This document shows, in pieces, positions 10,001 to 18,808 of a stretch of 64,000 bases of DNA (position 1 is the stretch's first letter; each line of letters starts with the position of its first letter). Under the pieces are notes generated by a model. That model saw only the letters and a program-made list of their open reading frames with translations, was not told the DNA's origin and did no database searches. The stretch is taken from positions 16,381 to 80,380 of the forward strand of contig NZ_JBAYPG010000010.1 of the NCBI RefSeq assembly GCF_041677825.1, in the 5' to 3' direction. This stretch comes from Castellaniella sp041677825 (GTDB lineage: Bacteria > Pseudomonadota > Gammaproteobacteria > Burkholderiales > Burkholderiaceae_B). A program made the translations under genes and the position numbers.

Positions 10001-10538
10001 GGGGGTCGGCACCGGGTCAGCCTCGCTGGCTGACGGCAGTGTCCTGACGGTGAAGGGCAACCAGGTGCTGGCCAGCGCCTACGGCAACAGCGCCAGCAAC
10101 GCCCTGAATGCCACCGGGGCCGCCGGCATCATGGGCGACTTCAGCTCCAGCAGCACGCAGCACAACCTGGCCGCCATCAGTTCGTCGGTCGCCGGGCCGA
10201 CGACACCGGTCGTGGGCGGCTTCAGCCCGGGCATCGGGGTGTTCACGTCTGCGGCCAGTGATGGCTACACGGCCAACGTGCTCAACAATGCGGTAGCCAG
10301 CGTGGCCTATGGCAATACGGCCTACAACAGCCTGAGCGCGTCATCGACGGTCGGCATGCTGCCCACTACCGCAACCCTGGTGTCAGCCCAGATGAACACG
10401 GGCGATATTACCGCGTCCGTGAACAACATGGGCATTGGTGTCGCAGCCGGGCCGGGCACGGCCGTGATCGGCGGCAATACCATCATGGCAACCGCCGTGG
10501 GCAATGCCTCGGTCAGCCATATCACGCTGGGTAACTGA
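7023..10538 (+). CDS. Large secreted repeat protein, HfaD-like surface anchor/adhesin
   Basis: The protein has 1171 residues. The start at 7023 has AGGGAG six bases upstream. An Arg/Lys-rich extended signal peptide ends near AAVAAD at about residue 38. The rest is Asn, Ala, Ser, Thr and Gly rich and nearly Cys-free. It holds 14 copies of a motif of the form N-x3-A-S-A-x-G-N-x-A-x-N-x-L (for example RNASWASATGNDADNALGI and NNAVASVAYGNTAYNSLSA). These alternate with short S-N-x-Q-x-N elements, a pattern expected of stacked beta-strands. HfaD in Caulobacter is a shorter surface protein anchoring the holdfast through HfaA/HfaB. I infer export through the HfaB-like channel and a role in attachment or biofilm formation. 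No enzymatic motif is visible. Confidence 0.65.
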   Translation: MKKKSRSSARCNPRARTVASASGLALILGLVNAAVAADVSVLIPNTPTSVDDIVLTPNPPISPAPPYLGTAQFQQGIVDASIADSPLFTSSPSGDPGDAVIITTNQLLANALGNSAVQTLDADELASQLEFSVATGQAVRLGAGGQQVKASITNSPATITFSNGTNDVVGNTIHAGATLNQAESAVSDTDFVAGSAGNEGSALATSDHVGDPSYTGVAEADATGAIANAQKARSNINSGASGANVSGSGVRVTADTADLGTGDTITVSGNEVSATFNDNDARNTYEGSGGAFEGSVAVSNLQLDWTAPQHPSPDQGATVSGSGVAVSTNDKAIDGTVTVTGNRIIAQTKGNAVANAADVAAATTVSGNDAAPSVAVAGSVSSHGWNVDVQDATLAIANLQQNYGGVTLQSTITASPVVVSGTGGEGDISVTRNASWASATGNDADNALGIAAGTGIDGASAAIASMQHNLNATIGANNDTVVAVQAAGGGGPLAQTGQVVLARNVLGASATGNVAGNQIDLDTDTGIQSTADGLAFIVSNNQASLDGSVNAEGTGSLWANLQNAEDEPANVALTRNVVVSRASVNEADNGLQATAGSASFTAAVMNVQFSGTDAKSTTESPGIQAQLAENSGADTPSNAVVDRNTLSSAASGNLADNDLDVTVDTTLAIPESGQQDINRQDIINRQHVTGAEISAETLGGDNGPLVGIVAAGGVTGTSDVLGNEIRSTALGSQADNALALAGGNLALDGDVSLENTQSTNMKPGGTPGVVEDGVLVSASTAGQVMIVAPTGNIAGSSHLLDNLLQSSAIANAADNSLSLAADTVLAFGDGAAATITNNQGPVDDAPNNGVYTPVTVNAATEGGLAILALGGDILGDATVSGNRIEATGGQNTATNILAAQAGSIQGGDLEVINQQNALGSVTVATTGTSLLGVQASGALPDAAVLDNVTRSVAFGNDATNGVTIDTDTGNGASASVSNVQDNASTVMASTTTAGVGTGSASLADGSVLTVKGNQVLASAYGNSASNALNATGAAGIMGDFSSSSTQHNLAAISSSVAGPTTPVVGGFSPGIGVFTSAASDGYTANVLNNAVASVAYGNTAYNSLSASSTVGMLPTTATLVSAQMNTGDITASVNNMGIGVAAGPGTAVIGGNTIMATAVGNASVSHITLGN

Positions 10539-10590
10539 GCGGGCCTCTTCGCCCGGGCTTCGCGGCCTGGGCGGCAGCGACCGAAGGAAC

Positions 10591-10621
10591 ACAAAGCCGC
10601 AGGCCCCGCCTGCGGCTTTGT
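10591..10621 (+). terminator. Hairpin after the hfa-like operon
   Basis: Perfect 13-bp arms (10591-10603 and 10609-10621) enclose the five-base loop CCCCG. The hairpin lies 53 bp after the stop of the giant repeat protein. The stem ends in TTTGT but lacks a long T tract, so termination efficiency is uncertain. It also faces the convergent DUF2628 gene. Confidence 0.6.
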
Positions 10622-10699
10622 GCATTCAGGCTGTGCATTCAGGCTGTGCATTCAGGCTGTGCATTCAGGCTGTGCATTCACGGGTTGTGCATTCGGGCC
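10620..10699. repeat. 13-bp tandem repeat array
   Basis: Four perfect head-to-tail copies of GTGCATTCAGGCT occupy 10620-10671. Two degenerate copies beginning GTGCATTC follow at 10672 and 10687. The array begins at the right arm of the terminator hairpin and lies between convergent genes, outside any coding frame. It is a likely copy-number-variable site. Confidence 0.85.
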
Positions 10700-10726
10700 C
10701 CGTGGTACGCGGGCAAACGAACCGGC

Positions 10727-11137
10727 TCAATCGGCCAGGCTGTCGATTGCGGCGGCGATGGCCGCATCCGGGTTGCGGGCGGCCAGGGTGGCCACGGGCA
10801 GATAGCCTCTGCGCAGCAGCCGGCCCTCGCGCCAGCGGTTGCCGCGAAACGCCGGATACAGCCACAGGAACATGTTCATGGCCATGGCAGCCAGCGAGAC
10901 CCAGAGCAGCATGTCCAGTTCGCTGGTATCCTGCATGTGGCCTGCCGTGAACCGTTCGAGCCCATCGATGACCAGACTCATTGAGATCAGCAGGCAGAAC
11001 CACAGGATGGCCCGGCCCCACAGCGTCTTGGCCAGCATCCAGAACGGGCCGAAGAACAGTGCGGGCCACGAGAACCCCTGTTTTACCGCGTCTGTATAGC
11101 CATTGATCTGATTCTTGTAGACGGTAAAGGTCCGCAT
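10727..11137 (-). CDS. DUF2628 family inner-membrane protein
   Basis: The protein has 136 residues. It opens MRTFTVYKNQINGYTDAVKQ and continues GFSWPALFFGPFWMLAKTLW, the signature of DUF2628. Three hydrophobic segments follow: around the FGPFW motif, a second beginning ILWFCLLISMSL, and a third beginning LLWVSLAAMAMNMFL. No catalytic residues are evident. Function is unknown for the family. It stands alone, convergent with the hfa-like operon, and its leader carries no obvious operator. Confidence 0.8.
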   Translation of the reverse strand: MRTFTVYKNQINGYTDAVKQGFSWPALFFGPFWMLAKTLWGRAILWFCLLISMSLVIDGLERFTAGHMQDTSELDMLLWVSLAAMAMNMFLWLYPAFRGNRWREGRLLRRGYLPVATLAARNPDAAIAAAIDSLAD

Positions 11138-11308
11138 GCGAGCCCCTTGCGTGCACGTTTCCGACCAACCGGATGCGGCCAGTATACTTTCATCCTGCCC
11201 ACGCTCCTACAGGATCCCGTGATGCCAGACTCTGCAGGATCCCGTGATACCCGACCCTGCAGGCAAGAACCAGTGTGGCTGGCCACACGCATCCGGGAAT
11301 CGGGTGGC

Positions 11309-12235
11309 TCAGGTGGCGCTCACCGTGTCTTTCAGCAGGGCGATGAAGGCCAGGCTGCGCTGTGGCAGCAGCCGTCTGCCGGGGGTCACGCACCACAGGG
11401 TGGTGGCCGGCAGCGCCCAATCGGGCAGCACCCGTTGCAGGCGCTTTTGCCTGACCAGATCTGCAGCCGATGGCCCCGACAGGCCGGCAATGCCATGGCC
11501 CTGTTCCGCCAGGGCGCGCAGCAGGCCGATGGAATTGGCGGCCAGGTGCTGCGGGGGCTGGCCTTCCCAGATGCGCCGGGCATGCGTCAGGCGCCACGTC
11601 TGGGGCCGGCCGTCACTGGCGATCAACAGCAGGCCGGCATGGCTGGCCAGATCTTCGGGCCGCCGCGGCGTGCCATGCCGGGCCAGATAGGCCGGACTGG
11701 CGTACAGGCCGCTGGCCATGGTCACCAGATGACGGGCCACCAGGGCGCTGTCATCCGGCAGGCTGGTGGCGGCGCGGATGGCGAGGTCGAAGCGTTCGGC
11801 CACCAGATCCACACGGCGTGCCGAGAGGTCGAGTTCAATGGGGACCTGCGGGTAGCGTTGCGTGAACCGGTCCAGAATCGGCACGATGCCGAATTCCTGG
11901 AACTCGGGTGGCAGCGAGACGCGCAGCACGCCCTGGGGCATGGCGCGCCGGTTGTGCGCCAGTTCAACGGCAGACTCGGTGGCATCGCTGATGTTCTGGG
12001 CGTGCATGAGCATTTTTTCGCCGAACTCGGTGAGCGTGAGCCGCCGGGTGCTGCGCTGCATCAGGCGCTCGCCAAGGCGGTTTTCAAGGGCCGCCAGGCG
12101 TCGGGACAGGGTGGACTTGGGCAAGCCGGTGCGTTCGGCGGCCCGCGTGAAGGTGCCGGCCTGGACGATCTGGGCAAACAGGATCAGGTCATCGGCATAC
12201 AGTTCGAACGGTGTCATCGGAATGGATTGTGCCAT
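11309..12235 (-). CDS. LysR-family regulator, divergent from wrbA
   Basis: The protein has 308 residues. The N-terminal winged helix spans residues ~10-70 (TFTRAAERTGLPKSTLSRRL), followed by a periplasmic-binding-like effector domain. It is of the AaeR/DmlR type, in which the helix uses a KSTLSRR recognition segment. The 148-bp gap to the divergent wrbA is the expected site of control, so it probably regulates that quinone reductase (inference). Met codons at residues 1 and 7 are both possible starts. Confidence 0.85.
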   Translation of the reverse strand: MAQSIPMTPFELYADDLILFAQIVQAGTFTRAAERTGLPKSTLSRRLAALENRLGERLMQRSTRRLTLTEFGEKMLMHAQNISDATESAVELAHNRRAMPQGVLRVSLPPEFQEFGIVPILDRFTQRYPQVPIELDLSARRVDLVAERFDLAIRAATSLPDDSALVARHLVTMASGLYASPAYLARHGTPRRPEDLASHAGLLLIASDGRPQTWRLTHARRIWEGQPPQHLAANSIGLLRALAEQGHGIAGLSGPSAADLVRQKRLQRVLPDWALPATTLWCVTPGRRLLPQRSLAFIALLKDTVSAT

Positions 12236-12248
12236 ATTCGGGAATACA

Positions 12249-12277
12249 TTGTTCTATTGTCCCTGTTTTTCTTTATA
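12249..12277 (+). promoter_or_regulatory. Possible sigma-70 promoter for wrbA
   Basis: TTGTTC at 12249-12254, a 17-base spacer and TTTATA at 12272-12277 lie about 107 bp before the wrbA start, in the AT-rich gap between the LysR gene and wrbA. The match is moderate. Confidence 0.35.
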
Positions 12278-12383
12278 TATGAAACAGCTATCATGATCCA
12301 CATGTCATCCGGGGTTGCGCATCGGGCGATCTGCCCGATACATCATGCAGCGCCGGTTCCGGATCTCTTACAGGAGCAAGAAA

Positions 12384-12980
12384 ATGAGCGTCAGACTGGC
12401 CATCGTGTATTACTCGACGTACGGAACCAACCATCAAATGGCCGAGGTGGCGGCCGAAGCCGCCCGTGCAGCGGGTGCCGAAGTGCGGCTGCTCAGGGTC
12501 AATGAAACGGCGCCAGCCGAGGTCGTGGCCGGACAGGAGGCCTGGAAGGCCCAGGCCGAGCGCATGGCCCATATCCCCAGGGCCACGCCGCAGGACATGG
12601 AATGGGCCAATGCCTACCTGTTTTCCGCACCCACACGCTTTGGCGTGATGGCCAGCCAGATGCGGGCGTTCATCGATACGCTGGGGGGCGTATGGGCGCA
12701 GGGCAGCCTGTCCGACAAGCCCATGTCGGCGATGTCATCGGCGCAGAACACGCATGGTGGCCAGGAGGCCACGATCCTGTCCCTGTACACCACGGTCTTT
12801 CACTGGGGTGGTATCGTGGTGGCGCCGGGCTTCACGGATCAGTCCATCTTCAAGTCCGGGGGCAACCCGTATGGCTACAGCCACACCCAGGGCCAGCCCC
12901 TCACGGACGACAACAAGGCAGCCATTGCGCATCAGACGCGCCGCCTGGTCGAGGTGGCGGAAAAGCTCGCCGTGGCGTGA
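12384..12980 (+). CDS. wrbA: NAD(P)H:quinone oxidoreductase, WrbA family (flavodoxin-like)
   Basis: The protein has 198 residues, the usual WrbA length. The start at 12384 has AGGAG seven bases upstream; longer in-frame starts lack this. Visible WrbA features are the FMN phosphate loop YYSTYGTNHQMAE near residues 8-20, the segment APTRFGVMASQMRAFIDTLG, and the QNTHGGQEATILSLYTT loop. WrbA enzymes reduce quinones by two electrons with FMN and NAD(P)H and protect against redox cycling. It is likely controlled by the divergent LysR gene. It is 66 bp upstream of the N-ATPase operon with no clear terminator between, so read-through is possible. Confidence 0.88.
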   Translation: MSVRLAIVYYSTYGTNHQMAEVAAEAARAAGAEVRLLRVNETAPAEVVAGQEAWKAQAERMAHIPRATPQDMEWANAYLFSAPTRFGVMASQMRAFIDTLGGVWAQGSLSDKPMSAMSSAQNTHGGQEATILSLYTTVFHWGGIVVAPGFTDQSIFKSGGNPYGYSHTQGQPLTDDNKAAIAHQTRRLVEVAEKLAVA

Positions 12981-13046
12981 AACCCGGGCACCGGGCCCGC
13001 ATCAGGCCGATGCCCGGCCACCAGGAACCGGTCTCGGAGGGCCAGG

Positions 13047-14399
13047 ATGACTGCACAGGCGCACAGTGGCACGGTGGTCCGCATTCGCGGCGATGTGGTC
13101 GATGCCGTTTTTCCAGGGCCAGGCCCGCGTATCCAGGACATGCTCCTGGCGGGTGATCTTCCGCTCGAGGTCGCCACGCTGCTGGGCGAGGGCAGGGTGC
13201 GCTGCCTGGCGCTTGCGCCGGTGCGCGGCCTGGGGCTGGGGGCTGCGGTGGTGGCCACCGGCATGCCGATCCAGGTGCCGGTGGGCAACGCGGTGCTGGG
13301 GCGCATGCTCGACATGTTCGGCAGGCCGCTCGATGACGGGCCGGAGCCCGCTGCCGCATTCAGGCGCCCGATCCATCGGCCGCCGCCACCGCTCAAGGAC
13401 CGTACCGTGCAAGACGAATTGCTCGAGACGGGCATCAAGGCGATCGATCTGCTCTCGCCCATCGGGCGGGGCGGCAAGGCGGGCCTTTTTGGCGGGGCTG
13501 GCGTGGGCAAGACGGTGTTGATCAACGAACTGATCAACAACACCGTGCAGCATTATCAGGGCGTCAGCCTGTTCTGCGGCATTGGCGAGCGCTCGCGCGA
13601 GGCCGAGGAACTCTACCGCGAAATGGGCGAAGCGGGGGTGCGCGACAAGACCGTGCTCCTGTTTGGCCAGATGAACGAAGCCCCCGGGGTGCGTTTCCTG
13701 GTGGCCAAATCCGCCCTGACCATGGCAGAATATTTTCGCGATGATCTGGGGCAGGATGTCCTGTTGCTGATGGACAACGTGTTCCGTTTCGTGCAGGCGG
13801 GCGCCGAAGTCTCCGGCCTGCTGGGGCGCATGCCGTCCAGGGTGGGCTATCAACCCACCCTGGCAACCGAACTGGCCGCATTGCAGGAACGCATCACGTC
13901 CACCCATCGCGGGGCGATCACTTCGGTGCAGGCCGTCTACGTGCCGGCCGACGATTTCACCGACCCTGCGGCAGCCCATATCTTTTCGCATCTGTCGGCC
14001 TCGGTGGTGCTGTCGCGCAAGCGCGCCGCCGAAGGCCTGTATCCAGCGGTCGATCCGCTGGCGTCGACCTCGGTGATGCTGACCCCGGCGGTGGTGGGCG
14101 AGCGGCACTACGAGATCGCCCGGGCCGTGCAGCGCACGCTGGCAGAGTACGAAGAATTGCGCGACATCATCGCCATGCTGGGGCTCGAAGAACTGTCAGC
14201 AGCGGATCGCGCCGTGGTGGCCAGGGCGCGTCGCCTCGAGCGTTTTCTTACGCAACCCTTTCACGTGGCCGAGCAATTCAGCGGCGTGGCAGGCGAGCGG
14301 GTCTCGATCGGGCAGACCCTGGCGGGTTGTGAAAGCATCCTCGAGCAGGTGCACTTCAGCGACAATGAAATGGACTACTATATGAAGGGTGCCCTGTGA
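13047..14399 (+). CDS. atpD: N-type ATPase, catalytic beta subunit
   Basis: The protein has 450 residues. GGAGG lies six bases before the start. Walker A is GGAGVGKT at 149-156, followed by the GERSREAEELYREM segment carrying the catalytic Glu and the beta-subunit DNVFRFVQAG region. It is the first gene of an operon ordered beta, epsilon, Q, R, a, c, b, alpha, gamma. That order and the lack of a delta gene are the hallmarks of the N-ATPase subfamily, which usually coexists with a housekeeping F1Fo enzyme. It should form the alpha3-beta3 hexamer and hydrolyse or make ATP at the inner membrane. Confidence 0.93.
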   Translation: MTAQAHSGTVVRIRGDVVDAVFPGPGPRIQDMLLAGDLPLEVATLLGEGRVRCLALAPVRGLGLGAAVVATGMPIQVPVGNAVLGRMLDMFGRPLDDGPEPAAAFRRPIHRPPPPLKDRTVQDELLETGIKAIDLLSPIGRGGKAGLFGGAGVGKTVLINELINNTVQHYQGVSLFCGIGERSREAEELYREMGEAGVRDKTVLLFGQMNEAPGVRFLVAKSALTMAEYFRDDLGQDVLLLMDNVFRFVQAGAEVSGLLGRMPSRVGYQPTLATELAALQERITSTHRGAITSVQAVYVPADDFTDPAAAHIFSHLSASVVLSRKRAAEGLYPAVDPLASTSVMLTPAVVGERHYEIARAVQRTLAEYEELRDIIAMLGLEELSAADRAVVARARRLERFLTQPFHVAEQFSGVAGERVSIGQTLAGCESILEQVHFSDNEMDYYMKGAL

Positions 14400-14413
14400 C
14401 TGGAGATGGTTGC

Positions 14414-14824
14414 ATGAGCATGAGCCAGTGCATGCAGGTCAGCCTGCATCTGCCCACGCGGTTGCTGTTTCAGGGGGATGCCATCAGCCTTCAGGCGGTG
14501 GCCGAGAACGGGGCCTTCGGCATCTGGCCCAACCATGCCGACCACATTGCGTCGCTGGTGCCTTCCATTCTGGTGCTGCGCGACCCCCAGGGCCGCGAGC
14601 TGTATTTCGGCATCGATCATGGCTTGCTGGTCAAATGGGGGCATCAGGTCGATGTCGCCATCCAGCGCGGGGTGCAGGCCGACGACCTGGCCAGCCTCTC
14701 GGGTGCCCTCGAAACCAGTTTCATGGTGGTCGATGAAACCGAACGGGTGGCGCGCACGGCGCTGTCGCGGCTCGAAATCGGCATCCTGCGTCATTTCAGC
14801 GATCTTCGGAAGCCGGCCGCATGA
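14414..14824 (+). CDS. atpC: N-type ATPase, epsilon subunit
   Basis: The protein has 136 residues. I chose the ATG at 14414 because GGAG (14402-14405) is eight bases upstream; a GTG at 14396 overlapping the atpD stop is the alternative. The N-terminal beta-sandwich is recognisable (LHLPTRLLFQGDAISLQAVA, FGIWPNHADHIASLVPS), followed by a short helical tail. In F-type enzymes epsilon couples rotation and restrains ATP hydrolysis. Here it sits directly after beta, and its stop overlaps the next start (ATGA at 14821). Confidence 0.88.
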   Translation: MSMSQCMQVSLHLPTRLLFQGDAISLQAVAENGAFGIWPNHADHIASLVPSILVLRDPQGRELYFGIDHGLLVKWGHQVDVAIQRGVQADDLASLSGALETSFMVVDETERVARTALSRLEIGILRHFSDLRKPAA

Positions 14825-15180
14825 GCCCCGACGATGACCCGATCGATCCAATCCGTCGCCAGGCCCGGCGCATGGGGCGTGCGCGCAGTCGGCCACCCTA
14901 CAGCAGCCTGCAGGGCCTGAGCGCGTTCGGCGTCATAGGCTGGTCGGTCGCGATTCCCACCGTGGGGGGGGCGCTGCTGGGTCTGTGGCTCGACCGGGTG
15001 GCGCCCCAGTCATTCTCCTGGCCCATTGCCCTGATGTTGGGCGGGCTCGTAATTGGTATCATCGTGGTGTCGAACTGGGTCAGCCGGGAAAGCCGGCGCG
15101 CCCGCGACGATGATTCCGAACCGGGCATCCAGCCCGGCAAGAACACAGACTATCCCGGCAAGAAACCAGATCATGATTGA
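14821..15180 (+). CDS. atpQ: N-type ATPase accessory membrane protein AtpQ (AtpI-like)
   Basis: The protein has 119 residues. After an Arg-rich head, two hydrophobic helices lie at about 40-60 and 67-85 (VIGWSVAIPTVGGALLGLWL and WPIALMLGGLVIGIIVV), followed by a charged tail. Its place between epsilon and AtpR, and its two-helix AtpI/AtpZ-like form, match AtpQ of N-ATPase operons. Function is not settled; AtpI-like proteins help assemble the c-ring or admit Mg2+. The start overlaps the atpC stop, and the end overlaps atpR by eight bases. Confidence 0.8.
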   Translation: MSPDDDPIDPIRRQARRMGRARSRPPYSSLQGLSAFGVIGWSVAIPTVGGALLGLWLDRVAPQSFSWPIALMLGGLVIGIIVVSNWVSRESRRARDDDSEPGIQPGKNTDYPGKKPDHD

Positions 15181-15478
15181 TACGCATGCCTTGCTCCTCG
15201 GGTTCGTGGTTGGCCTGCCCGTCAGTGTGCTGTTTTTCCTGGGGCTGTGGTGGGGCATGCGCCGCGCCCTGGCCAGCACGCAGCCCGCACTGATCCTGGC
15301 AGCCAGCTTTCTGGGCCGTGCAGCCCTGCTGCTGGGGGCCGGCCTGTGGCTGGCGCGTGCCGTGCACCCGCTGTGGGCTCCGGCGGGTTTCCTGCTGGCG
15401 TTCGTGCTGGCGCGCATGCTCGGCGTGCGCCGGGTGCGCAGGGTACGGCAAGCGCCCGCGCCCGGACAGGGATACTGA
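15173..15478 (+). CDS. atpR: N-type ATPase accessory membrane protein AtpR
   Basis: The protein has 101 residues. The ATG at 15173 overlaps the end of atpQ and suits translational coupling. Three hydrophobic segments are visible (beginning LLLGFVVGLPVSVLFFLGLW, then ALILAASFLGRAALLLGAGL, then PAGFLLAFVLARM), with Arg residues at the ends and inside the third region. AtpR is specific to N-ATPase operons and has been proposed to act with the c-ring. Its stop is immediately followed by the atpB start with no spacer. Confidence 0.8.
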   Translation: MIDTHALLLGFVVGLPVSVLFFLGLWWGMRRALASTQPALILAASFLGRAALLLGAGLWLARAVHPLWAPAGFLLAFVLARMLGVRRVRRVRQAPAPGQGY

Positions 15479-16174
15479 ATGGAACTCACGCCCGACACCC
15501 ACATCGTCCTCACGCTCGGCGACATCCAGCTCAATGCGACCATCATCAACACCTGGATCGTGATGGCGGTACTGGTCGGGGTGTCCTGGCTCGTGACCCG
15601 CCGGCTGCGCCCCGATGTGCCCCCCGGGCGCTGGCGCTCTGCGCTGGAGGTCATGGTCGAACTCATCCAGGGGCAGATCCACGCCGTCACCCGCACCGCA
15701 GTGCGTCAGGTGATGATCTTTTCCGGCACCCTGTTCCTGTTCATTGCGGCCGCCAACCTGATGGCCGTGATTCCCGGGTTCCGGTCACCCATGGGTTCGC
15801 TGTCCACCACGGTGGCCCTCACGCTGGCGGTGCTGCTGGCCGTGCCGGCCTTCGGCATCATGCATGGCGGTGTGCGCCATTATCTGGCCCGGCTGGCGCA
15901 ACCTTCCATCATCGTCCTGCCCTTCAACCTCATTGGCGAACTGTCCAAAGGGGTGTCGCTGTCCATCCGCCTGTACGGCAATGTGATGAGCGGGGCCGTG
16001 ATCGCCGCCATTCTGCTGGGCATTGCCCCGTTTTTCTTTCCGGTCGTCATGGATCTGTTCAGCCTGCTGGTGGGTGTCATCCAGGCCTACATCTTCGCCA
16101 TTCTGGCGGCCGTATATATTTCATCCGTAATGGCCGATGCCAGCCCCGAGGCTTCACCACAGGACACGCCATGA
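15479..16174 (+). CDS. atpB: N-type ATPase, membrane subunit a
   Basis: The protein has 231 residues with five or six hydrophobic helices. The essential stator arginine is Arg164 in SLSIRLYGNVMSG. The earlier helix ANLMAVIPGFRSPMGSLSTT and the last helix YIFAILAAVYISSVMADASP fit subunit a. This subunit forms the two half-channels for ions against the c-ring. The ATG follows the atpR stop directly, and the stop overlaps the atpE start (ATGA). Confidence 0.92.
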   Translation: MELTPDTHIVLTLGDIQLNATIINTWIVMAVLVGVSWLVTRRLRPDVPPGRWRSALEVMVELIQGQIHAVTRTAVRQVMIFSGTLFLFIAAANLMAVIPGFRSPMGSLSTTVALTLAVLLAVPAFGIMHGGVRHYLARLAQPSIIVLPFNLIGELSKGVSLSIRLYGNVMSGAVIAAILLGIAPFFFPVVMDLFSLLVGVIQAYIFAILAAVYISSVMADASPEASPQDTP

Positions 16175-16449
16175 CCGAACTGACGCTTGTTGCCCTGATC
16201 TCCATCCTGACGGCCGGCCTGACCGTAGCCATCGGGTCATTTGGCGCCGCACTGGGCGAAGGGCGGGCGGCGGCCGCCGCCATGGCGGCCATTGCCCAGC
16301 AGCCCGATGCGGCGCCTACGCTGTCGCGCACGCTGTTCGTCAGCCTGGCCATGGTCGAGTCGTCGGGCATCTATTGTTTCGTGGTGGCGCTGATCCTGAT
16401 TTTTGCCAATCCGTTCTGGGATGCCGTGCGCAGTGCAGCGGGGGGTTGA
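16171..16449 (+). CDS. atpE: N-type ATPase, rotor ring subunit c
   Basis: The protein has 92 residues forming a two-helix hairpin. Helix 2 contains VESSGIY, with Glu63, Ser64, Ser65 and Tyr68 at the positions that form the Na+ site in Ilyobacter (Glu65, Ser66, Thr67, Tyr70). Helix 1 has Glu30 where Ilyobacter has Gln32, so each site may hold two carboxylates, as in other N-ATPases. Such pairs have been linked both to Na+ and to H+ binding, so coupling cannot be read from sequence alone. The start at 16171 overlaps the atpB stop. Confidence 0.93.
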   Translation: MTELTLVALISILTAGLTVAIGSFGAALGEGRAAAAAMAAIAQQPDAAPTLSRTLFVSLAMVESSGIYCFVVALILIFANPFWDAVRSAAGG

Positions 16450-16455
16450 TGCGCC

Positions 16456-17215
16456 ATGTCGATCGACTGGGTCACCGTACTCGCACAGCTTGCCAATTTT
16501 CTGGTGCTGGTCTGGCTGCTGCGCCGTTTCCTTTATCTTCCCATCCTGAACGGCATCGATGCGCGCGAAGCCGCCATCGCGCGTCGCATGGCCGAGGCCG
16601 AGGCCGCGCATGAAAAAGCCATGGCGACCGGGGTGCAGTACGAGCAGGCGCTCGAGCGTACACTGGCCGAACAAGAGGCGACCGTGGCCCAGGCGCTGGC
16701 GGCCACCGAGCATGAACGCGAGCAGATCATGGCGGATGCGCGGCGTCAGCTCAAGCAGGAACAGGCCGGCTGGGGGGTGCACCTCGAGCGCGAGCGCCAG
16801 GAATTCATCCAGCGCCTGCACCAGGCCGCTGCCCGCACCGTGTTCGACATGGCCCGCAAGGTGCTGGTCGATCTGGCCGATGAACCCCTCGAAGCGGCCA
16901 TCGCGCGCAAGGCCGCGCAGCAGATCCGGCCCCTGGTCACCGAACTGGGCGCCACGGTGGCGGCCGGGCAGCAGGCGCGGGTGTCCACGCATCAGCCCCT
17001 GGCACCCGAGGCACGGCAACGGCTCGACACCGATCTGCAGACCGTGCTCCCGGGTGTGCAACTGGACTATGCCACCGATCCCGAACAGTCTCCGGGGCTG
17101 ATCCTCCAGATGGGGGGCGTGCAGCTGGCCTGGACGATAGACAGCTACATGGATGAACTCGACGACAGGGTGGCCCAACATCATGCGGCCGCCCTGCGTC
17201 ATGAAGAAGGGCATG

Positions 17216-17226
<11 letters not shown>
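16456..17226 (+). CDS. atpF: N-type ATPase, long b subunit with delta-like C-terminus
   Basis: The protein has 256 residues against about 156 for an ordinary b subunit. Residues 5-30 are the membrane anchor, ~35-160 a long charged helix forming the peripheral stalk. From ~173 the pattern VSTHQPLAPEARQRL ... DPEQSPGLILQMGG ... DSYMDELDDRV matches the C-terminal domain of F-type delta. This probably explains why no separate delta gene is present (inference from motif resemblance). It begins six bases after the atpE stop, and its end overlaps the start of atpA. Confidence 0.88.

Positions 17227-18807
<1,581 letters not shown>

Positions 18808-18808
<1 letters not shown>

Noticed and set aside
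10620..10699. Possible CRISPR array
   Set aside because: The 13-bp units are contiguous with no spacers and there are no cas genes in the window.
10620..10805. Short plus-strand frames made of repeated SGCAFRLCIQAVH-like peptides
   Set aside because: They are only the translation of the 13-bp tandem array; no ribosome site and no relation to any protein.
12983..13017. Hairpin between wrbA and atpD as a terminator
   Set aside because: Arms are only seven pairs with a 20-base loop and no T tract.
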